A model generated the notes under the pieces. It saw nothing but the letters and a program-made list of their open reading frames with translations, was not told the origin of the DNA and searched no databases. A DNA stretch of 64,000 bases, taken from Martinezella tropici (GTDB lineage: Bacteria > Pseudomonadota > Alphaproteobacteria > Rhizobiales > Rhizobiaceae). How positions within the stretch are numbered: the first letter of the stretch is position 1; each line of letters starts with the position of its first letter. The DNA is taken from NCBI RefSeq assembly GCF_008370325.1, contig NZ_VNIP01000011.1, positions 186,001 to 250,000 on the forward strand. The letters run 5' to 3'. Below are positions 27,582 through 36,209 of the stretch, one piece after another. The translations under genes and the position numbers were made by a program.

Positions 27582-27610
27582 AACCCCGGAGCGACGCTCC
27601 GGGGTTTTTT
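27582..27610 (+). terminator. Rho-independent terminator after dctP-like gene
   Basis: An 11-bp perfect stem (AACCCCGGAGC / GCTCCGGGGTT), 3-nt loop and a run of six T. It isolates the binding-protein gene from the convergent permease genes. Confidence 0.94.
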
Positions 27611-27648
27611 ATTGCGCTCCGATCAAGACAAAACGAAGCGTATCCTGC

Positions 27649-29415
27649 TCAATTGAAAGACGGCGGCTGGCTGAGATCGTTGGCAGGCGGGTTCTGCTGC
27701 CCGCCACCCTGGTCGGCTGGCTTACGGTCAAGCGGATTGCCGCCCGGAGGCTGGAGGCCTGGCAGGCCGAGGCCGCCACCATTGTCCTGGCCAGGAGCGC
27801 CGAAACCGGGAACCTCGATCTTGATCGTGTTGGGATCAACGCCCGCGCCGGCGCCCTTGTAATGCATGACCATCTGAGGAAACATGATGGTCAGCGCCAC
27901 CATCAGGACCTGGATACCCACGAAAGGCACCGAGCCCCAATAGATCTGCCCCGTCGTGACGGGCGCGATCTGCTTACCTGTCACTCTGTCGAGATAAGGT
28001 ACGCGCGCTGCCACCGAGCGGAGATAGAACAGCGCGAAGCCGAACGGTGGATGCATGAAGCTCGTCTGCATATTGACGCCGAGGAGCACGCCGAACCAGA
28101 TCAGGTCGATGCCGAGCTTGTCGGCGGCAGGCGCCAGCAGCGGCACGATGATGAAGGCGAGCTCGAAGAAATCCAGGAAGAAGGCCAGAAAGAAGACGAG
28201 CGCGTTAACGGCAATCAGGAAGCCGACTTCGCCACCGGGCAGCGACACCAGCAGATGCTCGACCCAGACATGGCCGTTGACGCCGTAGAAGGTCAGCGAA
28301 AAGACGCGCGAACCGATCAGGATGAACAGCACGAAGGCCGAAAGCCGCGTCGTGGACGTCAGCGCCGAGCGGATGACGTCCATGGTCAGCCTGCCTTTGG
28401 CCGCAGCCATCGCGAGCGCGCCGACCGCCCCCATCGCGCCGCCTTCCGTCGGCGTCGCGATGCCGAGGAAGATCGTGCCGAGCACTAGGAAGATCAGAGC
28501 GAGCGGCGGGATGAGGACGATGATGACCTGCTGTGCCAGCCTGGACATCAGATTGATTTTCATCCCCTTGTCCAGAACAGCAACCGCGTAGATGAAGGCA
28601 ACACCGACTGTGGCGCCGAGAATATCGGCATTCTCGCCGTAGGTTGGTGTCAGGTAAACATGCGCGGCATAGGCAACGCCGGCGCAGATCAAGAGTGCGA
28701 TGAAAAGCGACGTGACGCCGGAGCCGAGCGACCGGGCCTCCTTCGGCAAGGCGGGCATGGAGTTCGGCCTGACGATCGTCATGATCAGCACATAGGCCAT
28801 GTAAATGCCCGTCAGCACCAAGCCGGGAATGAGCGCGCCGGCATACATGTCACCGACTGAACGGCCGAGCTGGTCGGCAAGGACGATCAAGACAAGCGAT
28901 GGCGGAATGATCTGCGCAAGCGTTCCTGAGGCTGCGATGACGCCGGAGGCAACACGCCTGTCATAGCCGTAGCGCAGCATGATCGGCAGCGAGATCAGCC
29001 CCATGGCGATAACGGAGGCCGCTACGACGCCGGTGGTGGCGGCGAGCAGCGCACCGACGAAAATCACCGCGTAGGCGAGACCGCCACGGATAGGCCCGAA
29101 AAGCTGGCCGACCGTGTCGAGCAGGTCTTCAGCCATGCCGGACCGTTCCAGCACGATGCCCATGAAGGTAAAGAACGGGATTGCCAGCAGCGTATCGTTG
29201 GACATGACGCCCCAGAAGCGATCCGGCAGGGCGTTAAGAAGCGGCCAGGAGAGATGGATGGTGCCGCCCGAATAGGGCGCGAGCTCGACGCCGATCCAGA
29301 AGAACAGCAGCCCGTTCGCGGCAAGCGCGAAAGCGACGGGATAACCCAGGAGCAAGAAGACGATCAGCGAGGCGAACATGATGGGCGCCATGTTCACAGC
29401 AATGAATTCGATCAT
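27649..29415 (-). CDS. TRAP transporter large permease (DctM family) with extended C-terminus
   Basis: A 588-residue polytopic permease, much longer than the usual ~430 because of extra central segments and a low-complexity tail. DctM-type signatures include LLGYPVAFALAANG, VLERSGMAEDLL, the GVVAASVIAMG region and ATPTEGGAMGAVGALA. The C-terminal ~65 residues are rich in Gly, Pro, Asn and Gln (GFGAPGQDNGGGLGLPG) and probably unstructured. Its start overlaps the small-permease stop by 3 bp. With the DctP protein on the opposite strand it forms a complete TRAP system driven by a sodium or proton gradient. Confidence 0.94.
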   Translation of the reverse strand: MIEFIAVNMAPIMFASLIVFLLLGYPVAFALAANGLLFFWIGVELAPYSGGTIHLSWPLLNALPDRFWGVMSNDTLLAIPFFTFMGIVLERSGMAEDLLDTVGQLFGPIRGGLAYAVIFVGALLAATTGVVAASVIAMGLISLPIMLRYGYDRRVASGVIAASGTLAQIIPPSLVLIVLADQLGRSVGDMYAGALIPGLVLTGIYMAYVLIMTIVRPNSMPALPKEARSLGSGVTSLFIALLICAGVAYAAHVYLTPTYGENADILGATVGVAFIYAVAVLDKGMKINLMSRLAQQVIIVLIPPLALIFLVLGTIFLGIATPTEGGAMGAVGALAMAAAKGRLTMDVIRSALTSTTRLSAFVLFILIGSRVFSLTFYGVNGHVWVEHLLVSLPGGEVGFLIAVNALVFFLAFFLDFFELAFIIVPLLAPAADKLGIDLIWFGVLLGVNMQTSFMHPPFGFALFYLRSVAARVPYLDRVTGKQIAPVTTGQIYWGSVPFVGIQVLMVALTIMFPQMVMHYKGAGAGVDPNTIKIEVPGFGAPGQDNGGGLGLPGLQPPGGNPLDRKPADQGGGQQNPPANDLSQPPSFN

Positions 29416-29990
29416 CAGCGTGCCTCCTCTGCCGGGGTTTCGACATCAAGGGGCGCATGTGTCGGCACATAGGGGGTCGGGTCGTCCATATCGCCGTGCA
29501 TGACTGCGATCTTCTTGATGATCTCGGAGACCCCCTGCAATGCCAGCAGGAAAAAGCCGGCCAGCAGCAGCGCCTTGCCAGGCCAGATGATCAGGCCGCC
29601 GGCGCTGGAGGAAACCTCTCCCGACAGGAAGGAGGTACGGACATAGGGAACGAGGTCATAGACCATCAGGAGTGCGAAGGGCATGAGGAACAGACAATGG
29701 CCGAGCAAGTCGATCCAGTGCTGCACCCGGCGCGGCAAGGAGCCGTAGACGATATCGATGCGGATATGTTCGTTCTGGCGGAGCGTGAAGGCGGCGGCGA
29801 GCAGGAAGGCGGCGCCGAACAGATACCACTGCGCTTCCAGCCATGCATTGGACGAAGTGTTGAAGACCTTACGAACGATGGCATTTCCGGCGCTGACCAG
29901 GACAGCGACCAGGATGAGCCATGAGACCGATTTTCCAATGATTTCGGTCACATAGTCAACGAATCGGCTGAAGCCGAGCAATGCTTTCAT
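29415..29990 (-). CDS. TRAP transporter small permease (DctQ family)
   Basis: A 191-residue membrane protein with about four helices and the DctQ features GNAIVRKVFNTSSNAWLEAQ and HIRIDIVYG, then a cytoplasmic acidic tail. It partners with the large permease in the TRAP membrane complex. I chose the ATG at 29990 with a GGGGGAAA site; an upstream frame extension is not family-like. The stop overlaps the dctM start, so the two are translationally coupled. It is divergent from the galactose-dehydrogenase-like gene. Confidence 0.92.
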   Translation of the reverse strand: MKALLGFSRFVDYVTEIIGKSVSWLILVAVLVSAGNAIVRKVFNTSSNAWLEAQWYLFGAAFLLAAAFTLRQNEHIRIDIVYGSLPRRVQHWIDLLGHCLFLMPFALLMVYDLVPYVRTSFLSGEVSSSAGGLIIWPGKALLLAGFFLLALQGVSEIIKKIAVMHGDMDDPTPYVPTHAPLDVETPAEEAR

Positions 29991-30220
29991 GATTTCCCCC
30001 CGCAGCGATTCTTTACCGAAGCTCTTTTTGCTGCACGGAGCTAGAGTGCCGATTTCAAACGGTGAATCAAGAGCCGGTGCGGGTTTTCCAAACGTGATGG
30101 CAGTCGGATACAATGTTCGTGCATCGGATCCAGTTGTCGCATTTGCGATTTGCCGCCCTTGCCCACATGCGGCATTCTGCTAAAGATCGCATCAATAATC
30201 ATACTAATCGAGAGACACTC

Positions 30221-31144
30221 ATGTCCCCCATCAACCTCGCTATCGTCGGTGTCGGCAAGATCGTCCGCGACCAGCATCTTCCCTCCATTGCGAACAACGC
30301 GGATTTCAAATTGATCGCGACGGCGAGCCGCCACGGCACCGTAGAAGGCATCCCGTCCTTCACGACCATCGACGCCATGCTCGATGCCGTACCGGCGGTC
30401 GATGCGGTGTCGCTCTGCATGCCGCCGCAATATCGCTATGAAGCCGCCTACAAGGCGCTGTCGGCCGGCAAGCATGTTTTCCTGGAAAAGCCACCGGGCG
30501 CGACGCTCAGCGAAGTGGCCGATCTCGAAAACCTGGCAAAGACCAAGGGCGTCTCGCTCTTCGCAAGCTGGCATTCGCGCTATGCGCCGGCAGTGGAGGC
30601 TGCAAAGAGCTTCCTCGCCAGCACCAATATCCGCAGCGCTCACGTGATCTGGAAGGAAGATGTCCGTCACTGGCATCCGAACCAGGAATGGATATGGCAG
30701 GCCGGCGGGCTCGGCGTCTTCGATCCCGGCATCAATGCGCTGTCGATCGTGACCCACATCCTGCCGCCGCTCTTCCTCACCGGCGCGACGCTCGAGTTCC
30801 CGGAAAACCGGGATTCGCCGATTGCCGCCGATCTGCACTTCAAGAGCGGTCAGGGCCTTCCGGTTCATGCCGAATTCGACTGGCGCCAGACCGGCAAGCA
30901 GAGCTGGGATATCGTTGCCGAAACCGATGTCGGCCAGATGGTTCTAGCAGAAGGCGGCTCCAAGCTGTCGGTCAATGGCGAGCTGAAATTCTCCGCGCCT
31001 GAAGCCGAATATCCTTCGCTCTATCGCCGCTTTGCCGAGATCGTCAAAGCCGGCACTTCCGACGTCGACGTTTCGCCGCTGCGCCACGTCGCCGATGCCT
31101 TCATGCTCGGCAAGCGCAAATTCGTCGAAGCATTTTACGATTGA
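30221..31144 (+). CDS. Gfo/Idh/MocA oxidoreductase, D-galactose/L-arabinose 1-dehydrogenase-like
   Basis: A 307-residue NAD(P)-dependent dehydrogenase. The Rossmann motif is IVGVGKIVRDQHLPS at the start; HVFLEKPPGATL carries the family Glu-Lys-Pro. The blocks WKEDVRHWHPNQEWIWQAGG and LGVFDPGINALSIVT are very close to what I recall of Pseudomonas galactose dehydrogenase and Azospirillum L-arabinose 1-dehydrogenase, more specific than general Gfo/Idh members. These enzymes oxidise the sugar to a lactone in the non-phosphorylative (De Ley-Doudoroff type) route. Start is the ATG at 30221. The other pathway genes are not in the window. Choice between galactose, arabinose and fucose is open. Confidence 0.88.
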   Translation: MSPINLAIVGVGKIVRDQHLPSIANNADFKLIATASRHGTVEGIPSFTTIDAMLDAVPAVDAVSLCMPPQYRYEAAYKALSAGKHVFLEKPPGATLSEVADLENLAKTKGVSLFASWHSRYAPAVEAAKSFLASTNIRSAHVIWKEDVRHWHPNQEWIWQAGGLGVFDPGINALSIVTHILPPLFLTGATLEFPENRDSPIAADLHFKSGQGLPVHAEFDWRQTGKQSWDIVAETDVGQMVLAEGGSKLSVNGELKFSAPEAEYPSLYRRFAEIVKAGTSDVDVSPLRHVADAFMLGKRKFVEAFYD

Positions 31145-31219
31145 TGGCCTTTACCCGATGGAGACAACGCGCCCCGCAACATGCTAGCGTGGCGCATTAT
31201 CTTCATCGGGGAGTTGCCG

Positions 31220-31765
31220 ATGGCAACGGAAAATGTGCAACCTTTCGGGCTCGGCGTCGGCAATAAATCGGTCAAGCTTGCTGAGCCAAACCAGAGCTGG
31301 CGCGAGGCCTATTTGTTGGAGGAAGCTGCCATTCGCAGCGCGCTTGGAGACCTTGCTGTCGATGTACAGCATTTCGGCAGCACCTCCATTCCCGAAATCA
31401 AGGCCAAGCCCATCATCGACATAGCCGTCGGTGTTCGGCGCTTCGAGGATGGCCTTGCCTGTGTCGAGCCGATGGCATCGATCGGCTATGTCTATGCCGG
31501 CAGCAATATCGTTGCGGACGATCATATTTTCGGTCGTGATATCGAAGGGGATACCCGCACGCATCTGGTGCATGTGGTCGAGCATGGCGGCCAGAATTGG
31601 CGCCAGTTCATCCTCTTCCGGGATCGAATGCGCACGCGTCCGGACCTCGCACATGCCTATGAGGCGCTGAAGGTCGAGCTTGCGGCAAAGTATGCCAATG
31701 ATCGCGCAGCCTATACCGCCGCCAAGAAGGACTTCATCCAAAAGATCCTGGCGGAAGGCGACTAG
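31220..31765 (+). CDS. GrpB family protein (nucleotidyltransferase-like)
   Basis: A 181-residue protein of the GrpB/UPF0157 family, which has a nucleotidyltransferase-like fold. The signature HFGSTSIPEIKAKPIIDIAV (the GSTS and D-x-D-type metal region) is present, followed by HLVHVVEHGGQNWRQFILFR. No cellular role is established for most members. Start at the ATG at 31220 (MATENVQ) after GGGGAG. It is 75 bp downstream of the dehydrogenase gene and may be co-transcribed. A mosaic repeat begins directly at its stop codon. Confidence 0.88.
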   Translation: MATENVQPFGLGVGNKSVKLAEPNQSWREAYLLEEAAIRSALGDLAVDVQHFGSTSIPEIKAKPIIDIAVGVRRFEDGLACVEPMASIGYVYAGSNIVADDHIFGRDIEGDTRTHLVHVVEHGGQNWRQFILFRDRMRTRPDLAHAYEALKVELAAKYANDRAAYTAAKKDFIQKILAEGD

Positions 31766-31855
31766 AGCACTTCCGCTTTTCTTCGAATCGCGAAAACGCT
31801 CTATCCTGTTGTTTCCAAACGCATTCCGGACGGAAAACCGCTGCGCAGTTTTACT
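31765..31855 (+). repeat. Intergenic mosaic repeat, copy A
   Basis: Begins with an imperfect hairpin (31765-31801) around TTTTCTTCGAATC, then a conserved block with TTCCGGACGGAAAACCG. The same modules occur in copy B (32315-32416) on the other side of holC. In copy B the non-palindromic part is inverted relative to this one. It overlaps the last base of the grpB stop codon. Confidence 0.75.
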
Positions 31856-32303
31856 AAGCCTTCTTTTCCCAACGGCCATCCTGCGTCTGCTGCCAGTAAG
31901 TGAGGTTATGCCCCTCGCCTTTCAACCGCTTCCATTGCGCGCGCGCGCTTTCCAGCTGCTCCTGATCATAGCCGTCGAACATCAGCACGACGCGCTGGTA
32001 CGTTCCGACATCCGTAGCCTCGGCGCCATCGATGAAAAAGCGCACCGTCGCGTTATTGGCATTGTCGGAGGAGACGGTGAGAAGCACCGGCTGCCTGTCC
32101 ACCATCTCGCCTTCATCCGTGCCATGTGGCAGGAAACTGTCTTCGCGATAGGTCCAAAGATGGGAATCGAGGAGATCGCGGCGCGCCGGCTCGCGCATCT
32201 GCACGGCGACCTGCCAGCCGCGCTCGACACTTTTGTCGATCAACGGCGGCAGGGCGTCTTCGAGCTTCGATTCCGTCAGATGATAGAAGAGAACGTCGGT
32301 CAT
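31854..32303 (-). CDS. holC: DNA polymerase III subunit chi
   Basis: The chi subunit links the clamp loader to SSB at the replication fork. The 149-residue protein starts MTDVLFYHLTESKLEDALPP and contains GWQVAVQM, LDSHLWTYREDSFLPHG and LMFDGYDQEQLESARAQWK, all typical of HolC. The ATG at 32303 is chosen; the longer frame runs into the upstream repeat. It precedes nothing on its strand but is bracketed by two mosaic repeats in inverted orientation. It may be co-transcribed from pepA, 134 bp upstream. Confidence 0.95.
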   Translation of the reverse strand: MTDVLFYHLTESKLEDALPPLIDKSVERGWQVAVQMREPARRDLLDSHLWTYREDSFLPHGTDEGEMVDRQPVLLTVSSDNANNATVRFFIDGAEATDVGTYQRVVLMFDGYDQEQLESARAQWKRLKGEGHNLTYWQQTQDGRWEKKA

Positions 32304-32314
32304 GCCGTCCCTTC

Positions 32315-32416
32315 TAGAGCAATTCCAGGAAAAGTGCGAAGCGGTTTTCCGTTCGGAATTGCGTCGCAACAAAAGGATAGAGCCTTTTCGCTTTTCTTCG
32401 AATCGCGAAAAGGCTC
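32315..32416 (-). repeat. Intergenic mosaic repeat, copy B
   Basis: Contains two hairpins. One has arms GGAAAA/TTTTCC around GTGCGAAGCGG (32328-32350). The other has perfect 12-bp arms GAGCCTTTTCGC and GCGAAAAGGCTC (32380-32391, 32405-32416) around TTTTCTTCGAATC. It is a fuller copy of the element at 31765-31855, oriented oppositely, in the pepA-holC gap. Confidence 0.8.
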
Positions 32417-32437
32417 CATCTCACAAAACCCGGCTGG

Positions 32438-33934
32438 TCACGATTCGTAGTTGGCGCGGACCAGCTGATCGAGCAGGCGCACGCCGAAACCGGAACCCCA
32501 GGACTGGTTGATCTCGTCCTGGACCGAACCCATCGCCGTGCCGGCGATATCGAGATGCGCCCACGGCGTTTCACCGACGAAGCGCTTGAGGAACTGGGCG
32601 GCGGTGATCGAGCCGGCGTGGCGGCCGCCGGTGTTCTTCATGTCAGCGAACTTGCTGTCGATCATCTTGTCGTAGTCCTTGCCGAGCGGCATGCGCCACA
32701 GGCGCTCATCGGTCACGAGGCCCGCCGCGGTCAGCTCGCCCGCCAGCTTGTCGTCGTTGCAGAATAGGCCGGCCTGCAGGTTGCCGAGGGCGACGAGGAT
32801 GGCGCCGGTCAGCGTCGCCAGGTTGATCATGAACTGCGGCTTGAAGCGGTCGTTCGTGTACCAGAGCGCATCGCAGAGAACGAGCCGCCCCTCGGCATCC
32901 GTGTTGATGATCTCGATCGTCTGGCCGGACATGGAGGTGACGATATCGCCGGGGCGCTGGGCATTGCCGTCGGGCATGTTCTCGACCAGGCCGATGACGC
33001 CGATGGCGTTGACCTTGGCTTCGCGGGCGGCAAGCGTGTGCATGAGGCCGGTGACGGCCGCCGCCCCGCCCATATCGCCCTTCATCTCTTCCATGCCGGC
33101 GGCGGGCTTGATGGAAATGCCGCCAGTGTCGAAGACGACCCCCTTGCCGATGAAGGCGACCGGCTTCTCCTTCGCCTTGCCGCCCTTCCATTGCATGACC
33201 ACCAGGCGCGGCGGCCGGACAGAACCCTGCGCGACGCCGAGTAGAGCGGCCATGCCGAGCCGGCGCATCTCGCGCTCCGTCAGAATCTCGATCTCGACGC
33301 CAAGCTTTTCCAGCTCCTTGGCCTTGGCCGCGAATTCCACGGGGCCGAGGACATTCGGCGGCTCGTTGACGAGATCGCGCGCAAGGAGGACGCCGCCCGC
33401 GACGGCTTCGGAGGTTGCGTAAAGTTTCTTGGCAGCCGCGGCCTCCTGGGTGACGATCGTGACCTTCACCGCCTTGCGGGAGCCGTTCTTTTCGTCATCG
33501 TCACCCTTCTTCGTCTTATATGTATCGAAGCTATAGGCGCGCAGGAGCATGCCCAGGGCAAAATCGGCGGCTTCTCTGGCTCCGACATCGACTGCCGGCG
33601 CGTCCAGGAAGATGGTGACTTTCTCCACGTTGCGGATCTTTGCCGCGGCACTCCCGCCAAGCCTCAGCCAGTCATGCGCAGCCAGGTCCCTGGCCTTGCC
33701 GGTGCCGATGACGATGATCCGATCGACGGGCGAGGCCTCGGGAGCGATGATATCCAACGCGCTCAACGCCTTGCTCTTGAAGCCGGCCACGGGCGCGGCC
33801 CGGGCGAAAACATTGCCCGGATCGGCGCTCTCAGCGCCTGCCGGCAACTCGCTGTCCGTGCCTTTCAGGAGAATGGCCAGACCGCCGCTGAGGCGAGCCG
33901 ACTTGGCGAAGGAAATCTCGAATTTCACAGACAT
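32438..33934 (-). CDS. pepA: Leucyl aminopeptidase (M17)
   Basis: A cytoplasmic dizinc (or Mn) aminopeptidase that removes N-terminal residues from peptides; some homologues also bind DNA in site-specific recombination. The 498-residue protein has an N-terminal regulatory domain and a C-terminal catalytic domain with [17 protein letters not shown] and the signature NTDAEGRL, which hold the metal-binding Lys, Asp and Glu and the catalytic Arg. The ATG at 33934 has GGAG a few bases upstream; the longer frame adds an implausible hydrophobic start. holC lies downstream across a mosaic repeat. It is divergent from the PAP2 phosphatase gene. Confidence 0.97.
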   Translation of the reverse strand: MSVKFEISFAKSARLSGGLAILLKGTDSELPAGAESADPGNVFARAAPVAGFKSKALSALDIIAPEASPVDRIIVIGTGKARDLAAHDWLRLGGSAAAKIRNVEKVTIFLDAPAVDVGAREAADFALGMLLRAYSFDTYKTKKGDDDEKNGSRKAVKVTIVTQEAAAAKKLYATSEAVAGGVLLARDLVNEPPNVLGPVEFAAKAKELEKLGVEIEILTEREMRRLGMAALLGVAQGSVRPPRLVVMQWKGGKAKEKPVAFIGKGVVFDTGGISIKPAAGMEEMKGDMGGAAAVTGLMHTLAAREAKVNAIGVIGLVENMPDGNAQRPGDIVTSMSGQTIEIINTDAEGRLVLCDALWYTNDRFKPQFMINLATLTGAILVALGNLQAGLFCNDDKLAGELTAAGLVTDERLWRMPLGKDYDKMIDSKFADMKNTGGRHAGSITAAQFLKRFVGETPWAHLDIAGTAMGSVQDEINQSWGSGFGVRLLDQLVRANYES

Positions 33935-34142
33935 TTCTGCTCCGATAAACATGCGTCGTAATAGAAGAACTTTGCACAACCATCATTCTAGGTTTGTCTA
34001 GGGAACACAAGCGTTTGGCAAAGCATTCGCTAAAGAAGCCCGTTCGGCGGCTTCAAATCTCTGTCATGTAGAGCAGCTAGGCTACACGCAATGGTGTTTT
34101 AGCCGCGCTGGGGGTGGCCCGATCTTTTGCCGGAAAGCCGTC

Positions 34143-34925
34143 TTGATCATAGATTTCAACAGTTTCAATCGCGCAGACCGCTTCCCTGAGATTCTGCGGC
34201 CGCGCACGGCGGGCGATGCCTTCATCGGCCTCTTCTGTCTCTGGTGGGCACTGCTTGGCCTCTTCTCGGTTTTTCCACAGATCGATCTCGCCGTCGCGAA
34301 CATGTTTTTCCTGCCGCAGCAGTGTCTTGCAAGCACGCGCCCGGGTCAGATATGCGGCATCTTCCCCTATAATGCCGACACGCATATGCGGCTGTTGCGG
34401 GAGATATTCTTTCAGCTCCCCTACATCGTGGCCGCCGTCCTTGCCTGGATGCTGTTCCGGTGCTGGCAGCATCACGGAGCGACCTTCAACAGGCTGCGGG
34501 CGCGCAATCTGAAGATCGCGCTCGGGTCGCTGCTGATCGGTCCGGTGCTGATCGTCAATCTCTGGCTGAAGGCTTTTTCGGGGCGCCCGCGCCCGAGGCA
34601 GACCGACCTCTTCGGCGGCACGCTCGATTTCGTCCAAGCGGGTTCCTTCGCGGGAAAATGCGCCAGCAACTGTTCGTTCATCTCGGGCGAAGCAGCGGCT
34701 GCCGGCTGGCTGTTCTGCCTGATCTTCATCATCCCGCAGCCATACCGATCGGCCGCCGCCTTGCCGATCGCAGCAGTCTCGATCCTCATTCCCGCGCTTC
34801 GGGTGGCTTTTGGCGGGCATTACCTCTCCGATGCCGTGCTCGGCTGGCTCTCATCGCTTGTCATATTTGCCGCGCTGCTGGCATTATCCCAAACGACACA
34901 CGACAGAAGAATCTCGGAAAATTAA
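34143..34925 (+). CDS. PAP2-family membrane phosphatase (lipid phosphatase, LpxE-like)
   Basis: A 260-residue inner-membrane phosphatase with about six hydrophobic segments. The three PAP2 motifs are recognisable: motif 1 around Lys143 to Arg148 (KAFSGRPRPRQ), motif 2 as SFISGEAA (Ser181-Gly-Glu183 where the classical motif has Ser-Gly-His), and motif 3 RVAFGGHYLSD (Arg220, nucleophile His226, Asp230). The family removes phosphates from lipid substrates, including lipid A 1-phosphate (LpxE) and phosphatidylglycerol phosphate. The start is a TTG at 34143 with GGAAAG upstream; no ATG lies near. It sits just before lptF, which fits a lipid A or phospholipid role, but the substrate is not proven. 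Confidence 0.87.
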   Translation: MIIDFNSFNRADRFPEILRPRTAGDAFIGLFCLWWALLGLFSVFPQIDLAVANMFFLPQQCLASTRPGQICGIFPYNADTHMRLLREIFFQLPYIVAAVLAWMLFRCWQHHGATFNRLRARNLKIALGSLLIGPVLIVNLWLKAFSGRPRPRQTDLFGGTLDFVQAGSFAGKCASNCSFISGEAAAAGWLFCLIFIIPQPYRSAAALPIAAVSILIPALRVAFGGHYLSDAVLGWLSSLVIFAALLALSQTTHDRRISEN

Positions 34926-35027
34926 CGATTTTTTTTCGAGTTGGTTGTCGCCAAAAAAACTTAAACAGCGTAGATGAGGGTGAATCTCTGCCGGCTCGCA
35001 CGGCAGCTGTTGCGTTTAAGGGCCGGC

Positions 35028-36209
35028 ATGAAGTTATTCGAGACATATATCGTACGGCGTGTCGGTATGATGTTCCTGGTAGCCCTGCTGCCGGTGCTCG
35101 CCATCATCTGGACGACCCAGGTGCTGCAGCGCATCAATCTGGTGACGGATAGCGGCCAATCGATGGGCTCGTTCGCAAAGCTTGCGACGCTCATTCTGCC
35201 GACGATTATTCCGATCGTTCTGCCCTTCGCGTTGGTCATCGGCATCACGCAGACGCTGACGGCAATGAACAGCGATTCGGAGCTGACCGTCATGGAGGCG
35301 GCAGGCGCGAAACGCAGCATCATCATCCGTCCGATCATGATTCTCGCCATCGCCATCAGCGCGTTTTCCTTCTTCGTCGACAACTCGGTCGAGCCAAGGG
35401 CCCGCGTCGCTGCGCGCCAGATGGTGGCCGAAGCCTATGCCGACCTTCTTTCCACCGTGATCGAAGAGAAGAATTTCCGGCGCATCGAAGATGGACTCTA
35501 TGTACAGATTTCGCAGCGCATGTCGGGGCGCATCCTCAAAGGGCTGTTCGTGGTCGATTCCCGCGATCCCGCCTTCGATCTCATCTATTATGCGAAGGAA
35601 GGCGCCGTCGATCCGAGCGGTACCTCGCTGCTGATGAAAGATGGCGAGGTGCATCGCAAGACGCCCGACGGCAACGTCTCGGTTATCAAGTTCGATTCCT
35701 ATTCCTTCGACCTCTCCGACATGACCCAGAGCCGCGGCCAGGCGAATTTGCGCGCCAGCGATCGCAGCCTCGGCTTCCTCTTCAATCCGGATCCGAACGA
35801 TCCGGATTACAAGACAAGACCAGGCAGCTATCGGGCCGAGCTGCATCGGCGCCTCAACGAATGGGCCCTGCCCGCGATATTCGCGCTTATATCCCTGGTG
35901 ATTGCCGGCGATGCCCGCTCCCATCGCGAGGCGCGGCTGCACCCGATGGTGTCGGCCTTGACGATAGCCTTCGCACTGCGCTGGGCCGACTTCTACGCGG
36001 CCAATCAGATCGATAATTCGCCTCGCTTCGTCGGCATTCTCTACGCCATCAACATCATCGCCGCCGCTATTGCGATCGCGCTGCTGATGCGTAACCGGAA
36101 GATGTCGATGCCGGTATCGATCCGAAACCGCCTCAGCAACTGGCGGCAACGGGTTCAGGATCGCATGCCGGCGGCGCCGGGCGGCGGCTCCAACGGGAGC
36201 GGCGCATGA
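35028..36209 (+). CDS. lptF: LPS export ABC transporter permease LptF
   Basis: LptF and LptG form the inner-membrane channel that, powered by LptB2, lifts LPS into the Lpt bridge. The 393-residue protein has the family start MKLFETYIVRRVGMMFLVAL, three N-terminal helices, a periplasmic beta-jellyroll domain and three C-terminal helices. SDSELTVMEAAGAKRSIIIR holds the coupling region to the ATPase. I chose the ATG at 35028; a start at 34974 would add 18 residues not seen in relatives. It overlaps lptG by 4 bp (ATGA). LptB and LptC are not in this window. Confidence 0.95.
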   Translation: MKLFETYIVRRVGMMFLVALLPVLAIIWTTQVLQRINLVTDSGQSMGSFAKLATLILPTIIPIVLPFALVIGITQTLTAMNSDSELTVMEAAGAKRSIIIRPIMILAIAISAFSFFVDNSVEPRARVAARQMVAEAYADLLSTVIEEKNFRRIEDGLYVQISQRMSGRILKGLFVVDSRDPAFDLIYYAKEGAVDPSGTSLLMKDGEVHRKTPDGNVSVIKFDSYSFDLSDMTQSRGQANLRASDRSLGFLFNPDPNDPDYKTRPGSYRAELHRRLNEWALPAIFALISLVIAGDARSHREARLHPMVSALTIAFALRWADFYAANQIDNSPRFVGILYAINIIAAAIAIALLMRNRKMSMPVSIRNRLSNWRQRVQDRMPAAPGGGSNGSGA

